This document shows, piece after piece, positions 8,240 through 17,661 of a stretch of DNA of 37,467 nt; the first letter of the stretch is position 1; every line of letters begins with the position of its first letter. Position numbers and translations under genes: made by a program. The stretch lies in assembly GCA_025927495.1 (NCBI GenBank), contig JAICLH010000008.1, positions 1 through 37,467 on the forward strand. Reading direction: 5' to 3'. This stretch comes from Gemmatimonadaceae bacterium. Its GTDB lineage: Bacteria; Gemmatimonadota; Gemmatimonadetes; Gemmatimonadales; Gemmatimonadaceae. A model generated the notes under the pieces. That model was not told the origin of the DNA. It searched no databases and saw only the letters and a program-made list of their open reading frames with translations.

Positions 8240-9492
8240 GCGATGCCGCGGAGCCGGGAGACGCCAAACATTGCGAGGGCGGTCGCGATCCATATCCATG
8301 CAATCCACGACACGCGCTCGAGCGGCGACATGGTGCGCAGAATGTTCCACGCGACGGCCGGGAGCGTCGCAACGACGAGCGCACCGTACCCACCCGTGTC
8401 CGGCGTGCGGCGCGCGACGACCTCGACTGCGCGACGACGCGCCGCGTGCAGTCGGTCCGCGATGGCTTCGCCTAACGAATCGGCAGACATCGCGCGCCAT
8501 CCGGGAATGTGCATCACGCTCCACGCGACCGCGGTTCTGCCCCAGCCGTGGTTGTCGGACCCGGCGACCAGCGCGAGATCGAGACTGTCGGCCAGGTGGA
8601 TGATGCGCGTGCGGTCGACCTGGCCCTGTTCGATGCCGCGCGGCGAACCATCGGACAACTCGATGGCAATCGCGCCGCGCAGTCCGGCGGAATCCGGCGC
8701 CGGCAGTCGGTCGAGCCTGTCGGGAATCGTCTGCACGATCACGGGGTCGCGCACGGAAAGGTCAGGATGTACGGCGCGTGCGCCCTGCGCATCGCCTGCA
8801 AGCAATGCAGCCCCACTATCGCTCGCGCCGAGCGTGAGGAGGTGATTGTGATTCGCGACGTACTCGATTCCGGGCAGCGAGGTGAGGCCGTCGCCGGCGC
8901 GCGGCGGATTGTCTCGCGCTGCCTCGCGCGCGCCGGCAAAGCGACTGTGGTCGGTGATGTAGGCGACGTCGAAGCCGGCATTGCGATGCCAGGCGCGATT
9001 CGCCTCCGGCGTGAACGACGACCGGCCATCGTGCGAGAAGCGTGTGTGACTATGCACGTCGATGCTCAGTGCATTGGCATCGTCGAGCGTCAAGCGCGCC
9101 ATGGGTCGCGGCGCGACGATACCCAAGAAGTAGAAGAGCACCAGGCCGGCGAGTGCGACGAGCGCGCATCGCAACTCGCGAACGAGCGTGGTACCGAACC
9201 GGCGCCAACGCAGCTCGCGCCAGACGATGTAAAGTGCGGCGAGCGACACGAGTAGCGCGACGGTCTGGCTCACGCTCAGCAGCGTGAGCGCATCCATCAC
9301 ATCGCAGATCGGCGCGAGGACCACATAGGCCGGTGAGAGCGCGAGATGCGCGCCCGGTGCAGGAGAAAGCGTCTCGAGGTCGATGAGCGGCGGAAGGGCA
9401 AGCGGCCAAGCAGCGAGGATGACGAGCGTGACGATGATCGCGCCGAGGCGCCCCGGATCGCGCCGCTTCGAGGCGACTACATTGGAAGGCAT
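8236..9492 (-). CDS. Membrane-anchored PHP-domain phosphoesterase-like protein
   Basis: N-terminal TM segments, then DVHSHTRFSHDG, AYITDHSRF, VAGSDNHGWG; C-terminal TM segments. Confidence 0.75.
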   Translation of the reverse strand: MPSNVVASKRRDPGRLGAIIVTLVILAAWPLALPPLIDLETLSPAPGAHLALSPAYVVLAPICDVMDALTLLSVSQTVALLVSLAALYIVWRELRWRRFGTTLVRELRCALVALAGLVLFYFLGIVAPRPMARLTLDDANALSIDVHSHTRFSHDGRSSFTPEANRAWHRNAGFDVAYITDHSRFAGAREAARDNPPRAGDGLTSLPGIEYVANHNHLLTLGASDSGAALLAGDAQGARAVHPDLSVRDPVIVQTIPDRLDRLPAPDSAGLRGAIAIELSDGSPRGIEQGQVDRTRIIHLADSLDLALVAGSDNHGWGRTAVAWSVMHIPGWRAMSADSLGEAIADRLHAARRRAVEVVARRTPDTGGYGALVVATLPAVAWNILRTMSPLERVSWIAWIWIATALAMFGVSRLRGIA

Positions 9493-9570
9493 GGTGGGAT
9501 TATATGACGGACGGGGCCGAATGGCAGTGAGTGAACCGCTGGATCAGGATCGCAGCGGAAAGGTGTTGGC

Positions 9571-11617
9571 ATGAACCGATTGGCGCGCGAGACGAGTCCG
9601 TATCTGCGGCAGCATGCCGAGAATCCGGTCGACTGGTATCCGTGGGGAGCGGAAGCGCTTGGTCGCGCACGGAGTGAAGGCCGGCCGATTCTCCTGAGCA
9701 TCGGATACGCCGCGTGCCACTGGTGTCACGTGATGGCGCACGAGTCGTTCGAGGATCCGGAGACGGCGGCACTCATGAACGAGTTGTTCGTGAACATCAA
9801 GGTGGATCGCGAGGAGCGTCCCGATCTGGACGCGATCTACATGAGTGCCGTGCAAGCGATGACCGGGCACGGCGGCTGGCCGATGACGGTGTTCCTGACA
9901 CCGGATGGTGTGCCGTTCTACGGCGGCACGTATTATCCGCCCGACGACAGACAGGGGATGCCGTCGTTTCGTCGCGTGCTGTCATCGGTGGCGACAGCAT
10001 TTCGGGAGCGGCGCGGCGATGTCGAGGCGGCGGCCGGTCAGGTGCGGACGATGTACGCGCGGATGGCGGGGGCGCAGGGTGCGAGCGGCGCGCCGACAGT
10101 GGCGCTGCTGGCGAACGCGGCGCGGGGTGCAGCGCGGCGATTCGATGAGCGGTACGGCGGGTTCGAGGGTGCGCCCAAGTTTCCGCACGCGATGGCGCTC
10201 GAGTTCGCGCTGGTGGCCTGGCGGCGCGGGCTGCTGCCTAACGGCATGATCGTGGCGCGGGACTCGTTTCTGGCGATGAGCCGCGGCGGCATTCACGATC
10301 AGATCGGCGGCGGGTTCCACCGGTACAGCGTGGACGCGCGGTGGCTGGTGCCGCACTTCGAGAAGATGCTGTACGACAATGCCCTGCTCTGCCGGTTAGG
10401 CGTGCATTTGTTTCAGGTGACGCGCGACCCGGAGATCCGGGAGGTGGTGGAGGATCTCATCGCCTGGGTGGGCGCGGAGATGACGGCCCCAGGCGGCGGC
10501 TTCTACGCCTCGTTGGATGCCGACAGCGAGGGCGAGGAAGGCCGCTACTACGTCTGGAGCGCCGCCGAGCTCGAGTCGTTGTTAGGCACAGACGCCGGCC
10601 CGGCGGCGGCGCACTGGGGCGTCACGCGCGCCGGGAACTTCGAGGGACGCAACATTCTGCACGTGGCGGCGGATGCCGATGCCACCCTCGCGCGCGTGGG
10701 CGGCAGCCTCACGCGCGAGGAGCTGCATGGCCTCGTGCGCCGCGCCCGCGCGGGACGAAAAGATTCTCGCGTCATGGAACGGGCTCATGCTGCGCGCGCT
10801 TGCCGAAGCTGCCCGCACACTCGAGCACGATGGGGCGCGCGCACTCGCGCTGCGCAGCGGAACGTTCCTCCTCCGTGAGCTCGTGCACGATGGGCGCGCG
10901 ATACGTGTCTGGAACGCGTCGCCCGGCGCGCCGCACGCGCCGGGCTTCCTCGATGACCAAGCCGCAGTCGCGTTGGCGGCGATCGCGATGTACGAGCTCA
11001 CGTTCGATGAATCGTGGGTGGCGCAAGCCCGGCGCATGACCGAGTCGATGCTGCGATGGTTTTGGGACGACCACACCGGGACGTTCTTCGACACCGCACA
11101 CGATCACGAAGCGCTTATCACCCGCCCCCGCGAGACGACCGACAACGCGACGCCCTCCGGGACCTCGCTCGCCGTGGAACTGCTTCTACGGTTAGGCGAC
11201 CTCCTCGACATACCGTCGTGGCGTCAGCGCGCGGTGGACGTTGTGTCGAGCATCGGCCATGCGGTCGAGCGCTATCCGCTTGCGTTCGGCCACTTGCTCA
11301 CGGCTGCCGATGTCGCCGTGTACGGACCGGTCGAGGTCGCGTTGTTAGGCGATCCGTCGAGCATCGGATTCCTGGCGTTGCAGCGCGTCACGTCCGAGCA
11401 GTACGTGCCCGGCTTGGTGTTGGCCGGCGGCCGAGCCGATGGCGACATTGCGCTCCTACGCGACCGGAAGCCGATCAACGACGCGGCGACTGCGTTCGTC
11501 TGCCGGCACTACGCCTGCGAGGCGCCCACTACGCTGCCCGAGACGTTGAGCGCGCAACTGGAGCTCGCTGCGGATGCCCCACCCCCCGATTCCGTTGGGC
11601 ATACGCAGAGCGGCTGA
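9571..11617 (+). pseudogene. Thioredoxin-domain/YyaL (DUF255, SPATA20-like) protein with apparent internal frameshift near 10745
   Basis: Frame 1 (9571-~10755): [29 protein letters not shown]...[26 protein letters not shown]; continuation in another frame to 11617: [24 protein letters not shown].... Confidence 0.85.
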
Positions 11618-11623
11618 GACGGC

Positions 11624-11812
11624 TCACAGGTCGCCGCACGTCATCAGGATGGCGTGACACTGACTGCAGATCAGCTTGCACCTGAGCCACGCGAGATCCG
11701 TTGACCCGCACAGGTCGCACGATGGAAGCTCCGGATCCGGCGGCGCCGGACGCGGTGCGGCCTCTTGCTCGTCGTCCGGCGTGGGCGATTGGACCTGATC
11801 GGTGTCTGACAT
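11624..11812 (-). CDS. Small zinc-ribbon-like protein
   Basis: 62 aa with CDLCGSTDLAWLRCKLICSQCHAILMTCGDL. Confidence 0.6.
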   Translation of the reverse strand: MSDTDQVQSPTPDDEQEAAPRPAPPDPELPSCDLCGSTDLAWLRCKLICSQCHAILMTCGDL

Positions 11813-11942
11813 TCTTCTCGTGCGCGCGCCATGCCGATGCTGCGCGCGTTAGGCGTTAACGCCATGCTGCGGCGAGGTCAACCGTGAGGATAGTTTCGTA
11901 AACGTACGCACCCGATGCCGTCGCATGAAACGCGCGGATGCA

Positions 11943-11975
11943 ACGCGCCCGCGCGATGCGATCGCGCGGGCGCGT
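11943..11975. terminator. Perfect 15-bp stem hairpin, probable transcription end
   Basis: ACGCGCCCGCGCGAT-GCG-ATCGCGCGGGCGCGT; lies just 3' of the minus-strand gene ending at 12000; weak T tract. Confidence 0.5.
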
Positions 11976-11999
11976 CGTGTCTCTCGAATCCAGTGCTTG

Positions 12000-12320
12000 C
12001 TAGCGCCAGTGTCCTTCCACCCAATACCAGCCACGCCGATCGTGGGCCCAGTGCCCCGGCCGCCACGCGCGATACCCGCGATCCGCCACAACCCATCGGC
12101 CGGGCATCCAAACGTAGCGCCGCGTGTCCCAATTCCAGCGGCCAGGGATCCATACGTAGTTCAGTCCGGGCGCTGCGCCGATGACCTCGACACGCTCGAC
12201 GGGCGGCGACTCCCGCACGTAGACGCGGTCGCCGCGCGGACTCGACGCACATGCGGCGACGCCGAGAAGCGTCGCGGCGAGCGCGACCGTCATCACTTTT
12301 CGCTTCGCTTGTTCGATCAT
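12000..12320 (-). CDS. YXWXPGXW-repeat lipoprotein
   Basis: Lipobox VAAC; repeated YVWIPGRWNWDTRRYVWMPGRWV...WRPGHWAHDRRGWYWVEGHW. Confidence 0.8.
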   Translation of the reverse strand: MIEQAKRKVMTVALAATLLGVAACASSPRGDRVYVRESPPVERVEVIGAAPGLNYVWIPGRWNWDTRRYVWMPGRWVVADRGYRAWRPGHWAHDRRGWYWVEGHWR

Positions 12321-12457
12321 CTCGTCCGTCCTTTGCGCTCGGAAGCGCATCGATTTCGTCCGTAGAAATGCAAAGACCGACCCACCAAGCGGGCCGTTCT
12401 TTGGTTGGACGAGCGGCGTCAACGAGCGTTAATGACGGACGCGCCCGGTAGCAGGGG

Positions 12458-13504
12458 TCATTTCGCCTGACTGGGACCGGGACCATGCGGGCGCGCGGAC
12501 TTGAACAGTCGGAACAAGTAAGTGATCGACGGGAAGAGCACGATGGCGCCGAGCGCGAGCGCGATAAGAAAGAGTCCCAGTGTTCGTGACGGAGCAGCGG
12601 AGTTGCCGATCGTGAATGTCGGCGGAATCAGATAGGGATATTGCGCAGCGGCCCATCCCCACAGGATGAACGCGACCTGCGCGGCGGCGGCGACGCGGGC
12701 CAGACGCCACTTTCTGATCCAGAGCGCTACGATGGCGACAATTGCGGCGATGCCCGTCAACACATGCAGCGGCGGCGCCCACGCAGATTCAATGAGGCCG
12801 GCGCTGACGCGCGGCGCGTGCGATCGCGCGAGTAACAGCGCGAGAAACGCGGTCACGAATACGGCGATCGCCGCGGCAAGCGCGCGTCGACGAAAATCTT
12901 CTCGCAGCTCCGGGTCGTCCGCTTCGACCGTGAGGTAGGTGGCGGCGAGAAAAGCGAACAGGCACAACGCGAGCGCGCCGACCGCAATGGTAAATAGAGA
13001 CAGCCACGGCGACACGTATAACGACGCGAACGAGTCGCCCGCGCCGCCGTGAGCGAGCCGATCGAGCATGGCACCGACGCTTCCGGACGCGATGGCGCCG
13101 ATGCACACGCCGAGCAGCACCGGTGTGAGCAGGCTCGCGATGGCGAATACACGGCCCCACCGCCGCTGCGGCGCGTCATCGCTGCTGCCATAGCTCCGGA
13201 ACGCGAACGCGGAGCCGCGCAGCACGATGCCGATCAACATGAGCGTGAGCGGAATGTGCAGCGTGATCGCGAGGCCGGCGTACACTGCGGGAAAGCACGT
13301 GAAGAGCAGGACGACGACGAGGATCAGCCACACGTGGTTGGCTTCCCAGATTGGTCCAATGGCTTCCGCGATCAGCGCGCGTTGTTCGCTGCGTCGGGGA
13401 CCGGTGGCGAGGAGGTCCCATACGCCGCCGCCGAAATCGGCGCCGCCGAGCAGCACGTATGCGGTCAGAGCGACCAACGCGACGAACGCGATCGCGGTTG
13501 CCAT
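12458..13504 (-). CDS. cydB: Cytochrome d ubiquinol oxidase subunit II
   Basis: YVLLGGADFGGGVWDLLATGPRRSEQRALIAEAIGPIWEANHVWLILVVVLLF. Confidence 0.95.
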   Translation of the reverse strand: MATAIAFVALVALTAYVLLGGADFGGGVWDLLATGPRRSEQRALIAEAIGPIWEANHVWLILVVVLLFTCFPAVYAGLAITLHIPLTLMLIGIVLRGSAFAFRSYGSSDDAPQRRWGRVFAIASLLTPVLLGVCIGAIASGSVGAMLDRLAHGGAGDSFASLYVSPWLSLFTIAVGALALCLFAFLAATYLTVEADDPELREDFRRRALAAAIAVFVTAFLALLLARSHAPRVSAGLIESAWAPPLHVLTGIAAIVAIVALWIRKWRLARVAAAAQVAFILWGWAAAQYPYLIPPTFTIGNSAAPSRTLGLFLIALALGAIVLFPSITYLFRLFKSARPHGPGPSQAK

Positions 13505-13515
13505 GCGCGGTTCCG

Positions 13516-14850
13516 TTAGGCGGCGACGGGCGCCATCGCCCCCTCGCCTTCACGCGTGATCGGGCTCCGGATCACGAGGTCGTAGAGGAGCCACACGACC
13601 ACCACGCCGAGGAAGCAATACAGCGCGCTGATCACGAGAAAGGGTACGATGAGACCGGGCATCGGCGTCACCGAATCCGCGGTCCGCATCACGCCGTAGA
13701 TCACCCACGGTTGTCGTCCGACCTCGGTAACGGTCCAGCCGGCTTCGATGCACAGGAGCCCCATTGGCGTTGCGGCGGCCACGGCGCGCATGAGCCACCG
13801 GTTGGCCGCGAGATCGCGTCGCCGCAAAGTTTCGATGACCACCCACACGCCGAGCAGCGCGAGATAGGTGCCAAGTGCCACCATTATCTGGAAGGCGACG
13901 TGAACGATTGGAACGGGCGGCCAGTCCCGCCGCGGCACGGCATCGAGTCCGCGGACTAACGCGTGCGGGTCATGGAACGCGAGCAGTGACAGTCCGTTAG
14001 GAATCTCGATCGCCCAACGCGTTCGTTGGGCGGAGACGTCAGGAATTCCGCCGATGCGCAGCGGCGCGCCGGACTGGGTGCGAAATTGACCTTCCATCGC
14101 CGCGAGCTTCGGCGGCTGCCAGCGTGCGACGTATCGCGCGCTGATGTCGCCCGTGATGGGCTGCACGATCGCGGCCGGCACCCCGACAATGAGCGCCACC
14201 ACGAGCGCGCGCCGATGAAACGCATTGCGGCGGTCGCGCAGCAACATGAAACCGTGGATACCAGCGACCGCGAACCCCGTGGCTGCATACGCGGCCAGCA
14301 GCATGTGCAGGACTTCGGGAAATGCGGCAGGCGTCAGCATTGCGGCGATGGGATCGACGTCAACCGGCGCGCCGTTCTGCAGTCGGAATCCCACGGGCGA
14401 ATTCATCCACGCGTTGGCGATCACGACGAACAACGCGGACGCGGCCCCGCTCACCGCAACGAGGGCGCCGGCGGCGATGTGCGCCCGCGGCGAGATGCGC
14501 TGCCAACCATACAGATACACGCCGAGAAAGATGGCCTCGGCAAAAAACGCGAAGCCCTCGAGGGAAAACGGCATGCCGATGATGGCGCCCGCGAATCGCA
14601 TGAAGCCCGGCCACAGCAAGCCGAGCTCGAAACTGAGCACGGTTCCCGAGACCGCGCCGACCGCGAAGAGAATCGCCGTGCCTTTCGCCCAACGCCGGGC
14701 AAGCTCGAGGTACATCGCGTCGCCGGTGCGCCGCCACCGCGCTTCCGCGATGATCATGAGCACCGGCATCGCGATGCCGACGACAGCGAACAGGATGTGA
14801 AAGCCGAGCGACACCGCCATCTGTGACCTGGCGGCGAGGACGTCACCCAT
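13516..14850 (-). CDS. cydA: Cytochrome ubiquinol oxidase subunit I
   Basis: SQMAVSLGFHILFAVVGIAMPVLM, SFELGLLWPGFM, EGFAFFAEAIFLGVYLYGW, VEVGRQPWVIYGVMRTADSVTP-like region. Confidence 0.96.
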   Translation of the reverse strand: MGDVLAARSQMAVSLGFHILFAVVGIAMPVLMIIAEARWRRTGDAMYLELARRWAKGTAILFAVGAVSGTVLSFELGLLWPGFMRFAGAIIGMPFSLEGFAFFAEAIFLGVYLYGWQRISPRAHIAAGALVAVSGAASALFVVIANAWMNSPVGFRLQNGAPVDVDPIAAMLTPAAFPEVLHMLLAAYAATGFAVAGIHGFMLLRDRRNAFHRRALVVALIVGVPAAIVQPITGDISARYVARWQPPKLAAMEGQFRTQSGAPLRIGGIPDVSAQRTRWAIEIPNGLSLLAFHDPHALVRGLDAVPRRDWPPVPIVHVAFQIMVALGTYLALLGVWVVIETLRRRDLAANRWLMRAVAAATPMGLLCIEAGWTVTEVGRQPWVIYGVMRTADSVTPMPGLIVPFLVISALYCFLGVVVVWLLYDLVIRSPITREGEGAMAPVAA

Positions 14851-15896
14851 CAGACCGACTCGAACTCGAGCTCCAGATCGAGGGCTGGCGCGCGTTGTGT
14901 GAGGGCGTCGACCGCAATGCGATCCACTCCGGCCTGGGCGAAGCTCCGCACGGCGTCGAGCCGCACATCACCGGTCACCTGCGTGTACACGCGCGACGAT
15001 GCAATCTCCACACATTCGCGCACGTGCGACGGTGTCATGCCATCGAGGAGCACGGCATCCACGCCGGCGGCCACGGCGCTACGCACTTCGGCCGGCGAGC
15101 GGCACGCGATCTCGATGCGCGTGTGGTCCGACGCGAGGTCGCGCGCCCGCCGCACGACCATGGCCACATCGCGATTCATCGCGGTGAGATGGCTGTCGCG
15201 AATGTGCACGACGTCCAGCCCATCGCGCTTCATGCCTGACGCACCACCGGCTCGGGCGGCGTAGTGCTCGAGCTCGCGCAGGCCCGGCGTGGTCTTCCAC
15301 GTGTCGACGATGCGGGCCGAGGTCCCGCGCACGGCCTCGACATAGGACGCGGTGAGCGTCGCGATGCCGGACAGGTGGCGGAGGAAGTTGAGCGCGACGC
15401 GCTCGGCCGATAGAATCGCATGCGACAGCGCGGTGATGCGCACGACCGGCGCGCCATCGGTGACGCGGCCGCCGTCGTCGACGTCCACGCGGAGTGCGGC
15501 ATTGGAATCGAAGAGCCGGAACGCCGCGACGGCTAACGGAACGCCCGCGAGGATGCCGGATTGCCGCGCGACGATCGTCGCGTGCGCGCGCCGTGCGGAC
15601 AAGACACTCGCCGCCGTCGCGATGTCGTGATAGGCGCCGTCTTCGAGCAACGCCGCGCGAAGACAGGCCTCGAGTTGTCGATCAGATAGCGGGAACCCGA
15701 GGTGATCGTCTTCGGCCACCGCCGCGCCGGTCTGGGGCGTCACCGCACGCGAGGTCCGTCGATCTCGCGAGGAGCGTGGAATCTGGGATTCGAGGCCGCG
15801 GTCGCTGTTACGACGCGGTTCGATGGAGCGCCGGCGGTCGCTGTGGAACCGTCCTTCCTCCGGCTCAAACATCCCGGGTGTGGTCATGTGCCCCAC
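14850..15896 (-). CDS. NadC-like (quinolinate phosphoribosyltransferase fold) protein; N-terminal start uncertain
   Basis: EDGAYHDIATAASV, RIVDTWKTTPGLRELEHYAARAGG, HIRDSHL; TGATG overlap with cydA. Confidence 0.8.
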   Translation of the reverse strand: MGHMTTPGMFEPEEGRFHSDRRRSIEPRRNSDRGLESQIPRSSRDRRTSRAVTPQTGAAVAEDDHLGFPLSDRQLEACLRAALLEDGAYHDIATAASVLSARRAHATIVARQSGILAGVPLAVAAFRLFDSNAALRVDVDDGGRVTDGAPVVRITALSHAILSAERVALNFLRHLSGIATLTASYVEAVRGTSARIVDTWKTTPGLRELEHYAARAGGASGMKRDGLDVVHIRDSHLTAMNRDVAMVVRRARDLASDHTRIEIACRSPAEVRSAVAAGVDAVLLDGMTPSHVRECVEIASSRVYTQVTGDVRLDAVRSFAQAGVDRIAVDALTQRAPALDLELEFESV

Positions 15897-16214
15897 CTCC
15901 CCCTCTGCGCTGGAATCTGCAAGCTGTCCATTGCCGGTTGCGGATGCAAGACGCGCGCGCGCCGACTCCGCTTGCCGCGCCCCATCACCGGTTCCAAGTT
16001 ACGCCCGGCAGATCAATCGGCAGGGAACGCAGGGCATTCCGTCGCAGTTCGTGCAAATGATCCCTTACTCCTCACGACCATCGCGCTTGCCGGCGTCGTG
16101 GAAAAGTCGACCCCCCGGCGGCGCTAGGCAGGGCCGAGTGAGCAAAACGCAACTGGCCTGGCTGAGCAGGCGCGGCCTCGACGTGGGTCGCGCTCTCGCC
16201 GCTAGATTCAACGC

Positions 16215-17534
16215 GTGACTTCCCGCATCAGCACGCAGGTCCAGAAATTCAGGTCGGGTGAACCCGGCAAGTTGAGCGTCCTCATGGCGACCGCTTTTGT
16301 CGACATGGTGGGCGCGCTCATGATCTTGCCGCTGATGCCGTTCTATGCGGAAAAGTTCGGGGCGAGCGACTTCATGGTCATGGTGCTCGTCTCGGCGTTC
16401 TCGGCGATGCAACTGGTGAGCGCGCCGCTGTGGGGCCGCGTGTCCGATCGATACGGCAGGAAGCCCGCGCTCCTCATCGGCCTCGGCGCGTCAGCGATCG
16501 CGTACGTCGTTTTCGCGTATGCCGATTCCTACTGGCTGTTGCTGCTGTCGAGGGCCGTGCAAGGCGCCGGGGGCGGGACCACCGCCGTGATCCAGGCGTA
16601 CGTCACGGACAGCGTCGAACCGCGCACTCGCGCGAAAGGATTGGGGTGGCTGTCGGCGGCGACCAACGCCGGTGTTGTGTTAGGCCCGGCGCTCGGATCG
16701 TGGTCGAAGCAGTTCGGGGGCGACCACGGTCCTGGTCTCGTCGCGGCGGTCCTCTGCGTGCTGAACGTCATATTCGCGGCCAGGTTCCTCGTCGAGTCGC
16801 GCGTGGTTTCAGCCGCGGATCGCGCGCGGCCCAGGAGCGGCAACACGACGGTCAAAGCCGTGGCGCGCGTTGCGTCGTGGCATCACATGGGCGAGCCGGC
16901 ATCCCGTCTCGTTTGGATGTACTCGATCGGCATCGGCGCGTTCTACGGCGTCAATGCCCTGATCACCCTGTATCTCGGTCGCGCGTTCAACGTGACGGCC
17001 GAGTCGATCGGTCCGTTCTACTCGTACATCGGCGCGCTCAACATCTTTTTCCGGCTCATTGTGTTAGGCAAGGCGGTCGACACGCTGGGCGAGATGCGCA
17101 CGTCACGATTCGGCGCGTCGATCCTGGCGCTGGGGCTCGCGGCCATCCCGCTCACGGCGCCGGTGGCCATCCCGCACCTGAGGTATCTGACGATCGCGCT
17201 CGCGCTCGCGCTGATTCCACTCGGCACGGCGCTCAACTTCCCGTGCGTGACGGCCACGTTGTCCCGCGTCGTGAACGACGAGGACCGAGGTCTGTACATG
17301 GGCGTGCAGCAGACGTACGGCGGCCTTGCACGCGTTCTCTATCCGTTAGCCGCCGGTGCCGCGTCGGATCACTTCGGCGTCGGCGCGCCATTCTGGTTGT
17401 CCGCGTTGCTCGTCGCCAGCACGATCCTCATCGGCAAGAACCTGGATCGATTTACGCGCACGACAGGGGAGCATCCCGTTCAATCGTCCACCGTTAGCGA
17501 GGCTGTCAAGGAAACGCCCGTGATCGCTGAATAG
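16215..17534 (+). CDS. MFS transporter (drug/H+ antiporter type)
   Basis: APLWGRVSDRYGRKPALLIGL motif A; about 12 TM segments. Confidence 0.9.
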   Translation: MTSRISTQVQKFRSGEPGKLSVLMATAFVDMVGALMILPLMPFYAEKFGASDFMVMVLVSAFSAMQLVSAPLWGRVSDRYGRKPALLIGLGASAIAYVVFAYADSYWLLLLSRAVQGAGGGTTAVIQAYVTDSVEPRTRAKGLGWLSAATNAGVVLGPALGSWSKQFGGDHGPGLVAAVLCVLNVIFAARFLVESRVVSAADRARPRSGNTTVKAVARVASWHHMGEPASRLVWMYSIGIGAFYGVNALITLYLGRAFNVTAESIGPFYSYIGALNIFFRLIVLGKAVDTLGEMRTSRFGASILALGLAAIPLTAPVAIPHLRYLTIALALALIPLGTALNFPCVTATLSRVVNDEDRGLYMGVQQTYGGLARVLYPLAAGAASDHFGVGAPFWLSALLVASTILIGKNLDRFTRTTGEHPVQSSTVSEAVKETPVIAE

Positions 17535-17661
17535 CTGCGACGCCGCGGGCCTTCGCCGCTCCAGTAGGTCTCACGTATGTTGTCTGTTCGTGTCCGGCCT
17601 CGTCCGCTCTCACCGTCGTGAGACTTTCATCTTCGCTGGGGTGGATTCCCCAGACCTCGCC

